Assembly (NCBI GenBank): GCA_014281115.1
Contig: JACONQ010000009.1
Span: forward strand, 1,984,001-2,048,000
Source of the DNA: Laburnicola sp. R22_1
Taxonomy: Eukaryota; Ascomycota; Dothideomycetes; Pleosporales; Didymosphaeriaceae
Reading direction: 5' to 3'
DNA: 64,000 nucleotides
Part shown: one piece after another, positions 43,805 to 54,033 of the stretch
Layout: every line of letters starts with the position of its first letter
Numbering within the stretch: position 1 is the stretch's first letter
Notes under the pieces: model-generated
The model's input: the letters and a program-made list of their open reading frames with translations, nothing else
Databases searched by the model: none
What the model was told of the DNA's origin: nothing
Position numbers and translations under genes: made by a program

Positions 43805-45361
43805 GGTGAAGGAGATGCAGAGGCTGGGTGAGGCAGTAGTGCGCTGTCCAACTCGCGGACCTGCAAATTCTTCGCGTTGGTCAGCCAACATTCAACACGG
43901 GTAAAAGAGCAAAACAGGGTCATTCGGCAGCGATATCAGAATTTTCAGTGCGTAATATTTGATGTCCTCATAGACAATAGGACAGCTCCAATATGGGTAT
44001 CATCTTCGCGTCAGGTAGGGAATAAAACGGGGAGCAGCTTACAAGGACGCGCCGGCGAGGAGACTATAGCATCCTCGGCTGCGTGTTGAAGGCGTGATCA
44101 CGAGGGCGCGATGAGACCTCAGGACCGGGGATATGGTTGTTGGTGGAGGTGCAGACGAGGGAGAAAGAAACGCTGCGCGCGTGAGGTGAGGTGAATAATC
44201 TGCGGCTGACTAATGGTGGCTAGTGGAAATATTACGCCTACTGCGGACAGCCCGCACCAGCTTTGAAGACGATGCAACTTTGGAAGCTTGGAAACGGTGT
44301 CTACATGTGAGTGCCGTATGGGAAAGTAGTAAAGCCGCAGACGCATAATTGCAGAGCATCTACCTCACAGCATCCGTGGATGCCTCAGTGCCGCGGCTGC
44401 TTCAGTGCCTCGTTGTTGGCGGCGCGGGGCGTCCAGGCCCGTTTGCGTTAAGGTGTTTCATCTTCTCGATGCTGCTCGACAGCACCGAGCAGCGCGCAGC
44501 CGGCGCGCACTTGAGCCTTGTTCTGCCTGCACCGTCCCCACTCGGCGCAGCGTCCTCTGCTCGAGTCTCATTGTCAATTTGTCGTCCATGGTTGTGCGCC
44601 GATGCGGCCTGCGCATCCGGCATTGCCACCTGAAACGTCAACGCTGGCCGCTGGGCTAGTCCTGTAGGCTCCGCTCGCTGAGCCAAAAATAGCGTGCATT
44701 CAGTCCACCACCCACCTTGCTCTGGCGCAGTGCGACGCCCACGCCCACGCCCACGCCCGCCGCTCACCACATCGCCTCGCACCCACGCCGTGCTCACAAC
44801 CGCCGCACCACCGTCGCCCTCGCCCTCCTGCTGGTCCGCGCTGCCCAAAGCCCCCGCAGCGCTTCCTCTGCCTGCACTCACTGGGTAAGTCTTAGCGCCA
44901 GGGCTGTCCCCGCCGGCCCGCAACACACACCCCCAGCCAGCGCTTCCCCGGCCGCTGCTTGCAAATATTCCTCTCGCCCCCGGCGCGTCTTCCAATCGCC
45001 GGGCGCAACACCTCGCCGTCCCTCTTTCGAGAAGCCCTCACGCGCCGCCCACGGAAGGATCCATTGGTGGCCGCCGGCTTCAACCCACCACCGAACCATC
45101 CTCAGCGCCCTGGCAAATCAGCCTTCCCGAGCCGCTCTCAGGTACCAGCCCGCTGTGATTCGAGCACCACACCGCCCGTTGCTGCGCTACCTGCCGCGAA
45201 CCCGTCACTGGCAGCGCTGTGCACCGTGCCTGCATGCTCCAGCGCACGTCTGCACTCCATTGCGGCGCCTGGGCTACGAGCACCGCCTCCACCGCGCTCT
45301 TAAGAAACCTCTGATCATTGCTGACATCCGAAGATCTTGCTCCACACACACACCGTCTCGC
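43805..45361. other. Divergent intergenic region, SSU72 and NBP2 homologue
   Basis: The 1.6-kb region is GC-rich over 44400-45350. The NBP2 frame stays open 215 codons upstream of its likely start, giving Pro/Ala/His-rich sequence. I take that as low-complexity leader. C-rich CCCACGCCCACGCCCACGCC repeats lie at 44738-44760. No other gene is seen. Confidence 0.45.
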
Positions 45362-46900
45362 ATGACCGACGTACGCAGCGAACCCCCCAACGACGTGCGA
45401 CGCCTCGCTGGCATAACAGAAGGCGTCGTCGTCCGCGGGCGCAAATCTCAGCGATATTCAGCCATGGCTGCCGATGTCCTGTCCCCCAGAAGCGAGCCAG
45501 GCTCTTTCACATCGCCCAACGCGAACCGCACATCGCTGCCGCCGCTCGTCACATCCCCACCCTCGAAAGCGAAGCTAGAACGAGCGAGCTCCTACGCCAA
45601 CAAGCGTCTGTCGACCTTTTCCAACGCATCAAACTCCCAACCGGTGCGGTCACGCCCACAGTCGACCGCATTCCCCAACTTCCACTCGAGCCTTCCGTAC
45701 AGTCTCGTGCGGGACTTTGCCTACGGGCCCCTACAACCTCTCTTCTACGGGCCCCTCCCAGAACACCCTTCTGATATATCCACGCCTGCGAGCGAAGTGG
45801 GGAGGAGGCTTTCAGACCCACCAGCAGTCGCGTGGCATGACGCTCGCGGCTGGTCAGCTGGGACTGGCTCATGGGACGCAGGGGATCGAGAGGGGGAGGC
45901 AGAGGAAGAGGGAGAGCAGCTGCCAATGACTGCTTACGAGGGAGGCCCGCCCTACGAAGAGGACGAAGAAATCTCGAGCCCAGTCGTCACAAGCCACACT
46001 CGACACAAGAAGCACAAATCCAACATTGTCAACTTCGACCAGACGCGCGGCCGCCGAGGCTTCCCGGGAGAGCGAACTTCCTACTCGGGTGCAAACGGCG
46101 ACGGAAATCACATCTACTATGCCAACGACCTCAGCGAGGCTGGCGGGCCGGGCGGAGAATACATTACTTACCCACCGGAGCAGTCCTCCTCATTAGAAGT
46201 TCCCCCTGGCGCATCGCGGCGTGACTCGCACTTTGCGACCACCCTCCCGCAGCGCGCTTACGCCGACGAGGACGGACCACCGTATGACTTGGACGAGGAA
46301 ATGTCAGAGACGGAAGACTTTGTCAATGACGAGAGCCGCTTTTCTCGAGACTATCAGTTCACCATTGTTTCGCCTGAAGAGGAGATGCACGGGAAAGCAG
46401 TGGCACTATTCGACTTCGAACGGGAGAACGACAACGAGCTGCCACTTGTCGAGGGACAGATTATTCTCGTTTCATACCGGCATGGGCAGGGTTGGCTTGT
46501 TGCGCAGGACCCCAAAACCGGTGAGAGTGGTCTGGTGCCTGAGGAATACGTGCGACTTCTGCGCGATATCGAAGGCGGATGGAACGGCTTGATGAATGGA
46601 ACTGCGTTGCAGCAGGAAGCCGCCAGCCTTGACGGACTGCTGTCTCCAGTATCGGCTGGTCCAGAGGCCAAAACCCCCACGCAAGCTGAACACAGGACGT
46701 ACACTCCAGTGATCTCGACGTTCTCGACCAGCACAAAGGACCTCGAGCCGTACCCGAAGGAGATGCTCGGCACACCCACTGCCTCAGAAGGTAGTTTCTC
46801 GAAGGCTCGGGACGGTGAGAAAACAGATGGACCTATGGAGGGTGTGGAAGCCAGCCCAGAACCTAGCAGCCGCCCGCAGAGCCAGGACACAAAGTTATGA
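45362..46900 (+). CDS. nbp2: Nbp2-like SH3 domain protein, 512 aa
   Basis: This is a single exon. I chose the ATG at 45362 (MTDVRSEPPNDVRR) because the open frame upstream is low complexity. A disordered Ser/Pro-rich N-terminal half contains FAYGPLQPLFYGPLP and HTRHKKHKSNIVNFDQTRGRRG. The SH3 domain lies at about 340-400: GKAVALFDFERENDNELPL, GQIILVSYRHGQGWLVA and GLVPEEYVRLL, with ALFDF, the conserved Trp and the P-x-x-Y end. IEGGWNGLMNG follows immediately, as in fungal Nbp2. In yeast Nbp2 recruits the phosphatase Ptc1 to MAPK pathways (HOG, cell wall). The same adaptor role is inferred here. Confidence 0.82.
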   Translation: MTDVRSEPPNDVRRLAGITEGVVVRGRKSQRYSAMAADVLSPRSEPGSFTSPNANRTSLPPLVTSPPSKAKLERASSYANKRLSTFSNASNSQPVRSRPQSTAFPNFHSSLPYSLVRDFAYGPLQPLFYGPLPEHPSDISTPASEVGRRLSDPPAVAWHDARGWSAGTGSWDAGDREGEAEEEGEQLPMTAYEGGPPYEEDEEISSPVVTSHTRHKKHKSNIVNFDQTRGRRGFPGERTSYSGANGDGNHIYYANDLSEAGGPGGEYITYPPEQSSSLEVPPGASRRDSHFATTLPQRAYADEDGPPYDLDEEMSETEDFVNDESRFSRDYQFTIVSPEEEMHGKAVALFDFERENDNELPLVEGQIILVSYRHGQGWLVAQDPKTGESGLVPEEYVRLLRDIEGGWNGLMNGTALQQEAASLDGLLSPVSAGPEAKTPTQAEHRTYTPVISTFSTSTKDLEPYPKEMLGTPTASEGSFSKARDGEKTDGPMEGVEASPEPSSRPQSQDTKL

Positions 46901-47900
46901 GCCGTGAGCCATGACTGCAGATTGATCTACTAGCCATTACTCTTACCCGGTGGCATCGGCCAGCGCCTACCTCCGTCGCCGGCACGATCTAACTTGAACG
47001 CCTTACGACTCGCATGCCAGCCTGGGTTAGATATCTGACCCCTTCACGACATTCGCTTCACCATTATGTTTTATACCATACTTTTACCGTTGCATCTTCA
47101 AGGTGGCTATGCCGTATGCCACTCGCTCGCCGGCTACAACGCCTGCTCGACTGTCGAGTGTTTCTTGTACGAAGGTGGCGTTTTGTAGTGTCATGACTGG
47201 ACCGTTTACACCACTCTGATGGATGTTTTATTGAGGTTCTGGGAGGCGCGCATCTGCCTTGACATACACGGCCTATCGCGGAGTGGCCTTGGCTACTGCT
47301 ACTGGTCTTGGCTGCGATTACTCAGAGCCGGCTGCGAAAGTAGAGAGAGGCAGGGGGAAGTTAGGCGTGGGGGGTTGAGATTGTAGTTGTACGCTTTTTT
47401 TCTCTCTATGTTTGATGACGATGATGGATGGCACAGAGGGTTGGATTGGGATCGGATCAGGAGTGGTTCTAGGAGTATCGGTGCATTAGAGATGGATACC
47501 TGGGAGTAGGGTTGGATTGGATTGGATTGGATAGGGTGCATGATATGACAGGATGGGGATTGGCGGGTGCGGGCCTTTTTTTGCGATACGTATGTCACTG
47601 TGCATGGGTGGGAGTGTGGGTGAATGATTTGTCAATCGGGTAATGATCATCATCATCATCATCATCATCATCGGGGTTATGGGTAAAATTAATAGTGTGC
47701 GGTGTTTTCTTTCTTGTCTGATTTTTGGGATTTTTTTTTCAGGTATGATGTGATATGTGAGGTGTTTTGTGGAGTGTTTCCGGCGCTCTACATGTATGTC
47801 GTCTGAAGGTGGTCGTCTAAAGGCCGTTGGCTGGGATCAAGTGAGGAGGTGTATACATTCTGGATGCGAGGCTAGAAGCTGCTTTCTTCACTACGCATAT
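46901..47900. other. Intergenic, 3' flank of NBP2 homologue
   Basis: No gene is seen. Simple repeats occur: (ATTGG) units at 47512-47530, (ATC)8-9 at 47647-47673 and a T-run at 47731-47740. First degenerate ACTAAAA-like words (TGGACCAAAAAT near 47970) appear at the right edge. Confidence 0.5.
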
Positions 47901-48291
47901 CCTGCTTGTTGGCGTGTGACTAAAACAAGATCCGATTATGAACGATAGCTGTGGTGTGTGCGTGTTTTTGGACCAAAAATATCTGCATATGGCATGTTAT
48001 ATGGGAGTTAAAAACCAGACTAGGTTTCATTATGGGCGTGGTGTTGGTGCTGTGTGGACTTTTTTACATAAGGTTTTGAAAATGTGGAGGGGTTTGGCGC
48101 ATGGAGGGTGGAGAGTGGGATGGGGGATGGGTGGGTGGTGATGGTGATGGTGATGGTCATCGTTGCCTCCTCCTCCTCGGTCCGATCAATTCTAGAGCTT
48201 CTGAGTATGGGTAAGGTAAGCGTTTCGTCGTCGGGTTGTATTGGGATAGAGGGCATGAGTTGGGATGGGATGGGATGGGACAGGGGAGGGG

Positions 48292-48299
48292 TATATAAA
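48292..48299 (+). promoter_or_regulatory. TATA cassette 4
   Basis: TATATAAACCCTCC is followed by TTCCTTCTTCTTTACACAC about 25 nt on and GGCTAAAATT at 48371. It stands at the head of the 2-kb dimeric array. A GATGGTGATG run lies 130-150 bp upstream. Confidence 0.65.
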
Positions 48300-50446
48300 C
48301 CCTCCTCTGAGGCAGGAGGTTTCCTTCTTCTTTACACACGGTTTGGCTGGGTGGTTGGGTTGGGTGGGGGGCTAAAATTGTCCTGTTGAAGACTGCATGG
48401 GGGACTGAAATTCGCAATCAATCTCCCCATGGGGTGGGCGTTGTGTGCTGTGGGGGAATAAAACGTTGGTGAAGAAGGACCATGGGAGATTAAAAAGAAT
48501 GGGGACCTGTACCTATGGGTGTGTGTTTTGGGGGACTGAAAACTCTCCAGCGCCTTTTTATGGGGGACTAAAATGATGCGGACATAACAGATATGGTCTG
48601 TGTCTCTGTTTGGGTGGACTAAAAGCCATTTGTCAACAGACGATGGAGGACGAAACCCTTGAAAAGTCACAATGGTATGGGTTGTTTGGTTGCTCTAGAG
48701 AACTAAAATGGTCTTTGGAACCTGGATATGGGAGACTATGAAGATGTGGAGATGACAGAGATGGTCTCTGTCTCTGTTTGGGTGGAGGAAAACCCATTTG
48801 GGACCAAGCGATGCGAGACTACAGCGATGTAGAGATGACCGATATGGTCTTTTTCTGCTTGGGTGGAGTAAAATTGCCGTTGCCAGTGTCCACAGGAGAT
48901 AAAAATTGCCTCCAGCATTAATTATGGCCTGGCTGTCCTGTGGACTAAAAACAAACTGGAAGCATGCTATGGGAGGTTAAAAAAGGATAGTAGTGGAAAA
49001 ATGGTTGTGTCTCTGTTTTAGTGGAGTAAAAACAGATTAAAGACAAGGCGATGGGGGACTACAGGGATGTGGGGATAATAGATGTGGTCTCTCTTTGTTT
49101 GGGTGGAGCAAAATAATATAATACCAAAGCAATGGGAGAAAAAATAAAGAAGAGGAAGCGATGGGTTGTCTGTTTGGGTGGACTAAAAGCTATCTGAAGC
49201 GGGTCAGGCAGACTAAAAGCACAGTGCACCGTGTCTATGGCTGTCTGTCCTGGGGTCTAAGACTACCTAGGTATTCGACACCAGGGCATAGGAGATTAAG
49301 ATTTGCAAGGTGTCAACCACATGGCTGGCTGTTCTGGGGAACTATGCTGGTTTTCTCCCCTCATATACCTTCTGGCTGTTCGTGGGGGAATGAAACTCTC
49401 GGAATCCCCAAGTTAAATGGATGACTAAGATTTGGTTGTTCTCTGGTATGGGCTAGCTCTTTTCGTGAACTAAAAGCTATACGCAACCCGCTATAGGAGA
49501 CTAAAAAAGGACGACGGTTTAGTTATGGTCTCTGTTCGTTTGTGTTGACTTCAAGGGATGTGGAACCAGGGCATAGGAGAGCAACAAGAAGGCTGAGATG
49601 GAAATATAGTTCTGTCTCAGTTTCAGTGGAGTAAAAAAGGCATAAGACCAGGTAATAGGACACTAAAACAGAGAAGGTTAGATATAATGGGTTGTCTGTT
49701 GTTGTGGACTAAGAACGCATGTTATCACAGAAATGGAAGACTAAAAATAGGATGGCGATGGACTTTATGGGTCGGCTGTCTTGTGGTCTAAAAATCAGAC
49801 ATCTACAGGGCCATGGGGAGACCGAAAACTGGATGCGAACGAAAAATAGTCTCTGGTTGTTCGGATAGACTCAAAACAGTCTGTAATCGAGCCGTGGGTG
49901 ACTAAAACGTTGGGGAATCTATGCTACGGACTGGCTGTTCTGGTGGAATAGAATCATGCCATCGTATATCGAAGAATAGAACACTAAGCCATTGGGGAAT
50001 CTATGTCATGGGCTGTCCGTTTCTCGTGGACTAAAATTGAGATGGAACCGCACCAATGGGAGATTAAAAGAAAGATAACCTTGATATTTGGGGTGTCTGT
50101 TTTGGTGGACTAAAACCATATGGATGCAGGCCAGTGGGAGACCACTTTAAGATATCGGAAGAGCTGTTATGGTTCGTCTGGTCTGGGGGACTGAAAATAA
50201 ATGGCAGAGTTTCTACGGCAGACCAAAAGAATAGTCCCTCCTGATCATAGGAGACTAATATGGAGCAACTCCATGCCGTGCCCTATCCTCTGCCTTGTTC
50301 CATCACATGCTATACCGGCTCGCTGCATCGTAGCATGCTTAAGATAATGAGTGATGACTACCTCCACTATCACCCTCAAGATAAACCTCGCGTTTAAGTA
50401 CTGACTATAACCTTGCTCTTTTTTAACAACGGGACGGACACGGCGC

Positions 50447-50454
50447 ATATAAAT
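50447..50454 (+). promoter_or_regulatory. TATA cassette 5
   Basis: ATATAAATCCCC is followed by CTTCTTTCTTCACACAG and GGCGGACTAAAATG within 60 nt. The upstream stretch GTGATGACTACCTCCACTAT (50351-50370) resembles the one before cassette 6. Confidence 0.65.
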
Positions 50455-51196
50455 CCCCTCTCTTGCTGCCATTCTTCTTTCTTCACACAGCTTGAGTTGT
50501 CCGGCGGACTAAAATGATCCTCTTGCAGGCAAATGGAAGACCGAAAAAAACAGGCTAAACATCTTCATGGGAGACTAAAAGAGTTGTTCGCATGGAGCAT
50601 GGACTTTCTCTGTCCTGTGCATCTTCTTCTACCTCTGTTAACTAAAAGTGAAGAGAAACAAACCCATGGAAGAGTAAAAAGTTCATCTATACGATAAAAT
50701 GGGAGAGTAAAAGCTGGTTATCACAAATGTATGGGCCGTGTCTGTTGCGTGCTGTTCCATTGATATTCTAGCGACCCGGTCTTTGAGCGCGGTGGGAGGA
50801 AGATATGGGTGCTTAGTTGCGCGGTGCGACTAAAACTTAAGCAATGCCTGGATATGGGCTCTTTCTTCCCTGTGTCTTCTTATTCCTCTATTGATTAAAA
50901 ATGAAGAGGGCCAAGCCATGGGAGAGTTCAATTTCGCGTACCGCGATGCTATGGGAGAGTAAAAAACCGGTGATCCTGAGCACATGGGCTGCGTCTGTCT
51001 GTACGTCTTCCACTTACATTTGGCTGTCCAGTCTTTAAGCGTAGTAGAAGGAGGATATTTTTTTAACAGTGTTAGAGTTGAGGTACTTGATGATGAGTAG
51101 TACCACTATCCTTCTCAACAGCAGAAATCGTGATCCACTTCGCGTATAAGCAGTGCATCTTTGTCATTTTGCACGACATGAGACGAAGATGGAGAA

Positions 51197-51202
51197 TATA
51201 AA
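51197..51202 (+). promoter_or_regulatory. TATA cassette 6
   Basis: TATAAAGGCC is followed by CTTTCTTCACACC and then TTAATTAAAATGG. The upstream stretch GATGATGAGTAGTACCACTA at 51091 is related to that of cassette 5. Confidence 0.6.
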
Positions 51203-51517
51203 GGCCTGTTTCTACCCTTAGTTCCTTTCTTCACACCTCTCGGGGCTGATTGTGTTTAATTAAAATGGTCAAACTACGACCCTTATGGGGATAAAAAACA
51301 TACGTTTCTATCCTTATGAGCTCTGTGCTTGCGTCTTTCTCTTTTTCTACATGCAGTATTGCTGTTTAATTTGGAGGACGGACATACGTTGGTTCAGTGT
51401 ATGTTTCATGGTGCGATTGGTGAAGGAGGGTATCACCGTTAGGAGGAGATTATACATTCCTGTGCGCTATATGCGTTGAAATTCGAGAATATTATACAAG
51501 ACGGGATGGCGAACATG

Positions 51518-51525
51518 TATATAAA
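51518..51525 (+). promoter_or_regulatory. TATA cassette 7
   Basis: TATATAAACCCTCTC is followed by TTTCTTTACCTCTTTACAC and, at 51592, ATGGGAGATTAAAA. Confidence 0.6.
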
Positions 51526-52097
51526 CCCTCTCTCCGACTGCTTTCTTTACCTCTTTACACTACTGGTAGGCTTGATTACGACATGAATGCCATGGGAGAT
51601 TAAAAACATGGTACTGGACAACGATGGCAGCTGGTTTTCGCCTCGCTCCACTCCACAGTTTGGCGGCATCTCGTGTTAGAACAATAACCAACTCGATCTA
51701 TGTGATGCGTGTGATGATGCTCATCACCGTCGTCTTCTTTGAACGTTGATAGGAGACTAAAAAGATAGTCAACGAGGCCGATGTGTCTTCTTCCAGTGTG
51801 CCTCCTATTAAATAATGGCTTGAGGTCTACTACACCATACTCATATTTCTATTTCTCGTCTCATTTTAGATGAGAACGTCTTCTAGTATGGAGGTGATGA
51901 GTTTCATTGTCGAGAACCTGTAATATGCGCACACCAGACACATTAGCAAGACATAAACACATGATTTAGACAGTCTACGTCTATAATATGTATTCTAGGG
52001 TTACCACTATACATAATACTCCTCGTATGCTTTTTGACAATCTGTTTGTGCAGTAGAACACGATTAGTGTCACTCCCTAAGATCAGATGAAGGAGGG

Positions 52098-52105
52098 TAT
52101 ATAAA
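52098..52105 (+). promoter_or_regulatory. TATA cassette 8
   Basis: TATATAAACACCC is followed by TTATTCTTCTTCACTCCACAC and AAAACTAAAAAC. Confidence 0.6.
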
Positions 52106-52291
52106 CACCCATCCTCTACTTATTCTTCTTCACTCCACACAGTTCCTGCATAAAACTAAAAACAAACAGCCGAGGAGAGTATGTGTGACCGCAAGTCTTA
52201 CAAAAATAATTCATGGGCGGCTCGCTCCTGTCGTTTGCCTTCTACACATTCGATTTGGATCGTGGGATCATAAAACGCTGCATGGTGATGG

Positions 52292-52382
52292 TGATCATCT
52301 TCACTGCTACTAACTTTTGGCTAAATGTTGATATAATTAGCGATTTAGCACCGAGTATCCAAGCCCAGTCCACATATATAAA
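52292..52382 (+). promoter_or_regulatory. TATA cassette 9 with conserved upstream element
   Basis: TGATCATCTTCACTGCTAC (52292-52310) lies 65 bp before TATATAAA (52375-52382). A C/T-rich leader with CTCTCACACTCC and then ATAATAAAAAGG follows. The upstream element matches the minus-strand one of cassette 3 with one difference over 19 bp. Confidence 0.6.
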
Positions 52383-52673
52383 TCTCCAGTCCCGCAAAGC
52401 TTCCTTACCGCACTCTCACACTCCTGCTCTAAATAATAAAAAGGGAGTATCCAAAGCACACGGCAGTCTAAAATACAAGACACTGAAACCCGATGTGTGC
52501 TGCTCGTCCCCCTCCGCATTCTCCACGGTCGTACCAAGCAAGTTATTTATAACATTGAAAGCGAATGACAGTGATGATGAGGGTTAGCTACACCACAATG
52601 GGTTGCTGGCGTTCACGACCTTTCCTACAGTGACTTTTATGGAGACTTACCGGGCTTCGCTAGAAACCGATCC

Positions 52674-52690
52674 TATATATGTACATATAA
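52674..52690 (+). promoter_or_regulatory. TATA cassette 10
   Basis: TATATATGTACATATAAG is followed by CTTTCCTTTCTTCTACACGC and GGAATAAAAGAG. The TATA form is less canonical than in the others. Confidence 0.45.
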
Positions 52691-53044
52691 GGAAGACCGT
52701 ATCGCACCTCCTCTCTTCTCCTTTCCTTTCTTCTACACGCTCACATCGCAACTTGTAGGAATAAAAGAGCAGGACATCGTCATGATGGAATTGTTGCGCG
52801 TGCTGTGCTGTCAAAAATATCGATCCAACTATTGTATGGATTTTTTTCGGTGTGTGCGGTACTGCGTGCTGTGGTATCTAAAATGCAAACATTGACACGT
52901 CATGGACCTCTTCGCCGTGGTCCTGTTTTAGCATTGAAGTCTTGAATTGATTAGATTGGTGATGGCGGTCTGCATCTTCTTCGCCTTCGCCTTGGTCTTC
53001 ACCTATGTCTTAGTCATGTATACCAGCGTGGTCGAGTCTGTGGA

Positions 53045-53052
53045 TATAAAAA
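53045..53052 (+). promoter_or_regulatory. TATA cassette 11
   Basis: TATAAAAA is followed by GCTTCCTTCTTCACGC and three GATACTAAAA motifs (around 53110, 53145 and 53177). Confidence 0.6.
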
Positions 53053-53450
53053 CTGCATTGTCGCGCTGTTGAGCTTCCTTCTTCACGCTTTTCAATCAGA
53101 TTTGGCGATACTAAAACGGTCCTGTAAAAAAGTCATGGAGATACTAAAAATGGCTACACAAACAACTAATGGAGATACTAAAACTGATCACTAGACAGGA
53201 TATGGAGACCTGGGCGTCTGGAAGGACGGACTAAAACCAATGCCTATACTGTAATGTGCTGTGAATGGCGGAGGGAGTGATCCATCAACATGAATCCTCC
53301 AATGAGCTGGCAAAGCAAGAAACCAGTGGTGAGGAAGATGATGACGATGGCGCACATCACTAGAGCCATTAATGTTCTTCATCACGATTCGTTCAGTAGC
53401 GGGCAGATACAGAATACAGACTTGAACACCGTACTCTAGACAATCTTGCA

Positions 53451-53458
53451 TATATAAA
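53451..53458 (+). promoter_or_regulatory. TATA cassette 12
   Basis: TATATAAATGC is followed by CCTCCCACTACACACATC and AACACTAAAATAAC. Confidence 0.6.
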
Positions 53459-53694
53459 TGCATCATTATCACGAGCTTTAACCTCCCACTACACACATCT
53501 ACTCTAGTAACACTAAAATAACACGGACTAGCAATTCATGGGGAATAAAACTACGATGCCCTATTAAGATGGAGCCGGTGGTTTCTTCTCTGGGTCCTTT
53601 TGCGGCCTTTGAGATACATGAGATAGGTGGTTTTTTTCGATGATGAAGATTAGCACCAATACTCTCTAGTGATGGTCTGGGCGGGAGATTGAGG

Positions 53695-53702
53695 TATAAA
53701 AA
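53695..53702 (+). promoter_or_regulatory. TATA cassette 13
   Basis: TATAAAAACAGCCC is followed by CTGTCCTTCACACCGCG and TCTCTAAAAACACC. It precedes the coding-like segment at 53745-54033. Confidence 0.6.
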
Positions 53703-53744
53703 CAGCCCGCCCGGTTGGTGTTGTTCTGTCCTTCACACCGCGTA

Positions 53745-54033
53745 TTTCTGTGGACTTTGTACTTCTCTAAAAACACCATAGCGTCGCTGTATGGCGCTGT
53801 GCGGGTGAACCAAAATCTGAAGGATGAGGCGCGATGGGTGTTTCGTGGGAAGGATTTCGATGACAAGATTGCGAACTTGGGATGGTTTTGTTGCGGAGTG
53901 GAACTGTTGATGGTGAGCGCCATTGTTATACTATGTCGATGTTGCGCATTTTATGTATTGATCTCCGTATCCAGCTTCTGAAATACCTGGTTCGCTTCCA
54001 TGAGGGTTATCTTGTCACATGTCAAAGGTTTTG
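53745..54033 (+). other. Coding-like remnant downstream of cassette 13
   Basis: One frame reads NTIASLYGAVRVNQNLKDEA and then IANLGWFCCGVELLM up to 53912. A possible intron (53913-53973, GTGAGC...CCAG) leads to LLKYLVRFHEGYLVTCQRF and a stop at 54033. The frame has no ATG upstream; ATA stands where a start could be expected. It may be a decayed small gene, or have an unseen upstream exon such as the one starting MEPVVSSLGPFAAFEIHEI at 53570. Family not recognised. Confidence 0.3.

Larger units (their letters stand above)
47900..53640 (+). repeat. Right arm: TATA/ACTAAAA tandem repeat cluster
   Basis: About 5.7 kb without a convincing long ORF carries nine or more plus-strand TATA cassettes and dozens of (G)GACTAAAA, GATTAAAA or GAGTAAAA motifs. 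From 48373 the T of the TAAAA motif, or of its degenerate equivalent, falls at 48373, 48406, 48459, 48491, 48537, 48569, 48620, 48652, 48704 and 48738. Later ones include 48869, 48900, 48946, 48978, 49027 and 49060. The spacing alternates about 32 and about 50 bp, so the array is a diverged dimer of about 80 bp. One half reads ATGGGAGACTAAAA; the other reads ATGGTCTCTGTCTCTGTTTG, then GGTGGACTAAAA. At 50605-50812 and 50854-51061 a larger block of about 250 bp is duplicated. Confidence 0.7.

Noticed and set aside
44717..45361. 215-codon in-frame extension upstream of the NBP2-like start
   Set aside because: It reads as Pro/Ala/His/Arg-rich low complexity from C-rich DNA. The ATG at 45362 gives the family-like start. 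I kept the shorter model.
47647..47673. (ATC)n run as telomeric or regulatory repeat
   Set aside because: It is a plain trinucleotide microsatellite and is not the TTAGGG telomere motif.
48084..48389. 101-codon ORF with MVMVMVMVIV start
   Set aside because: It is created by a (GGTGAT)n stretch, crosses the TATA box of cassette 4, and has no conserved feature.
48370..50280. CRISPR-like array of regular repeats and spacers
   Set aside because: This is eukaryotic sequence; repeats are short, degenerate and unequally spaced, and there are no cas genes.
52213..52587. 124-codon ORF in the right arm
   Set aside because: It overlaps TATA cassette 9 and its leader, and its composition is not gene-like. 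Its VIIFTAT part is the conserved upstream DNA element.
53191..53496. 101-codon minus ORF under cassette 12
   Set aside because: It runs through the ACTAAAA region against the direction of the cassettes and shows no features.
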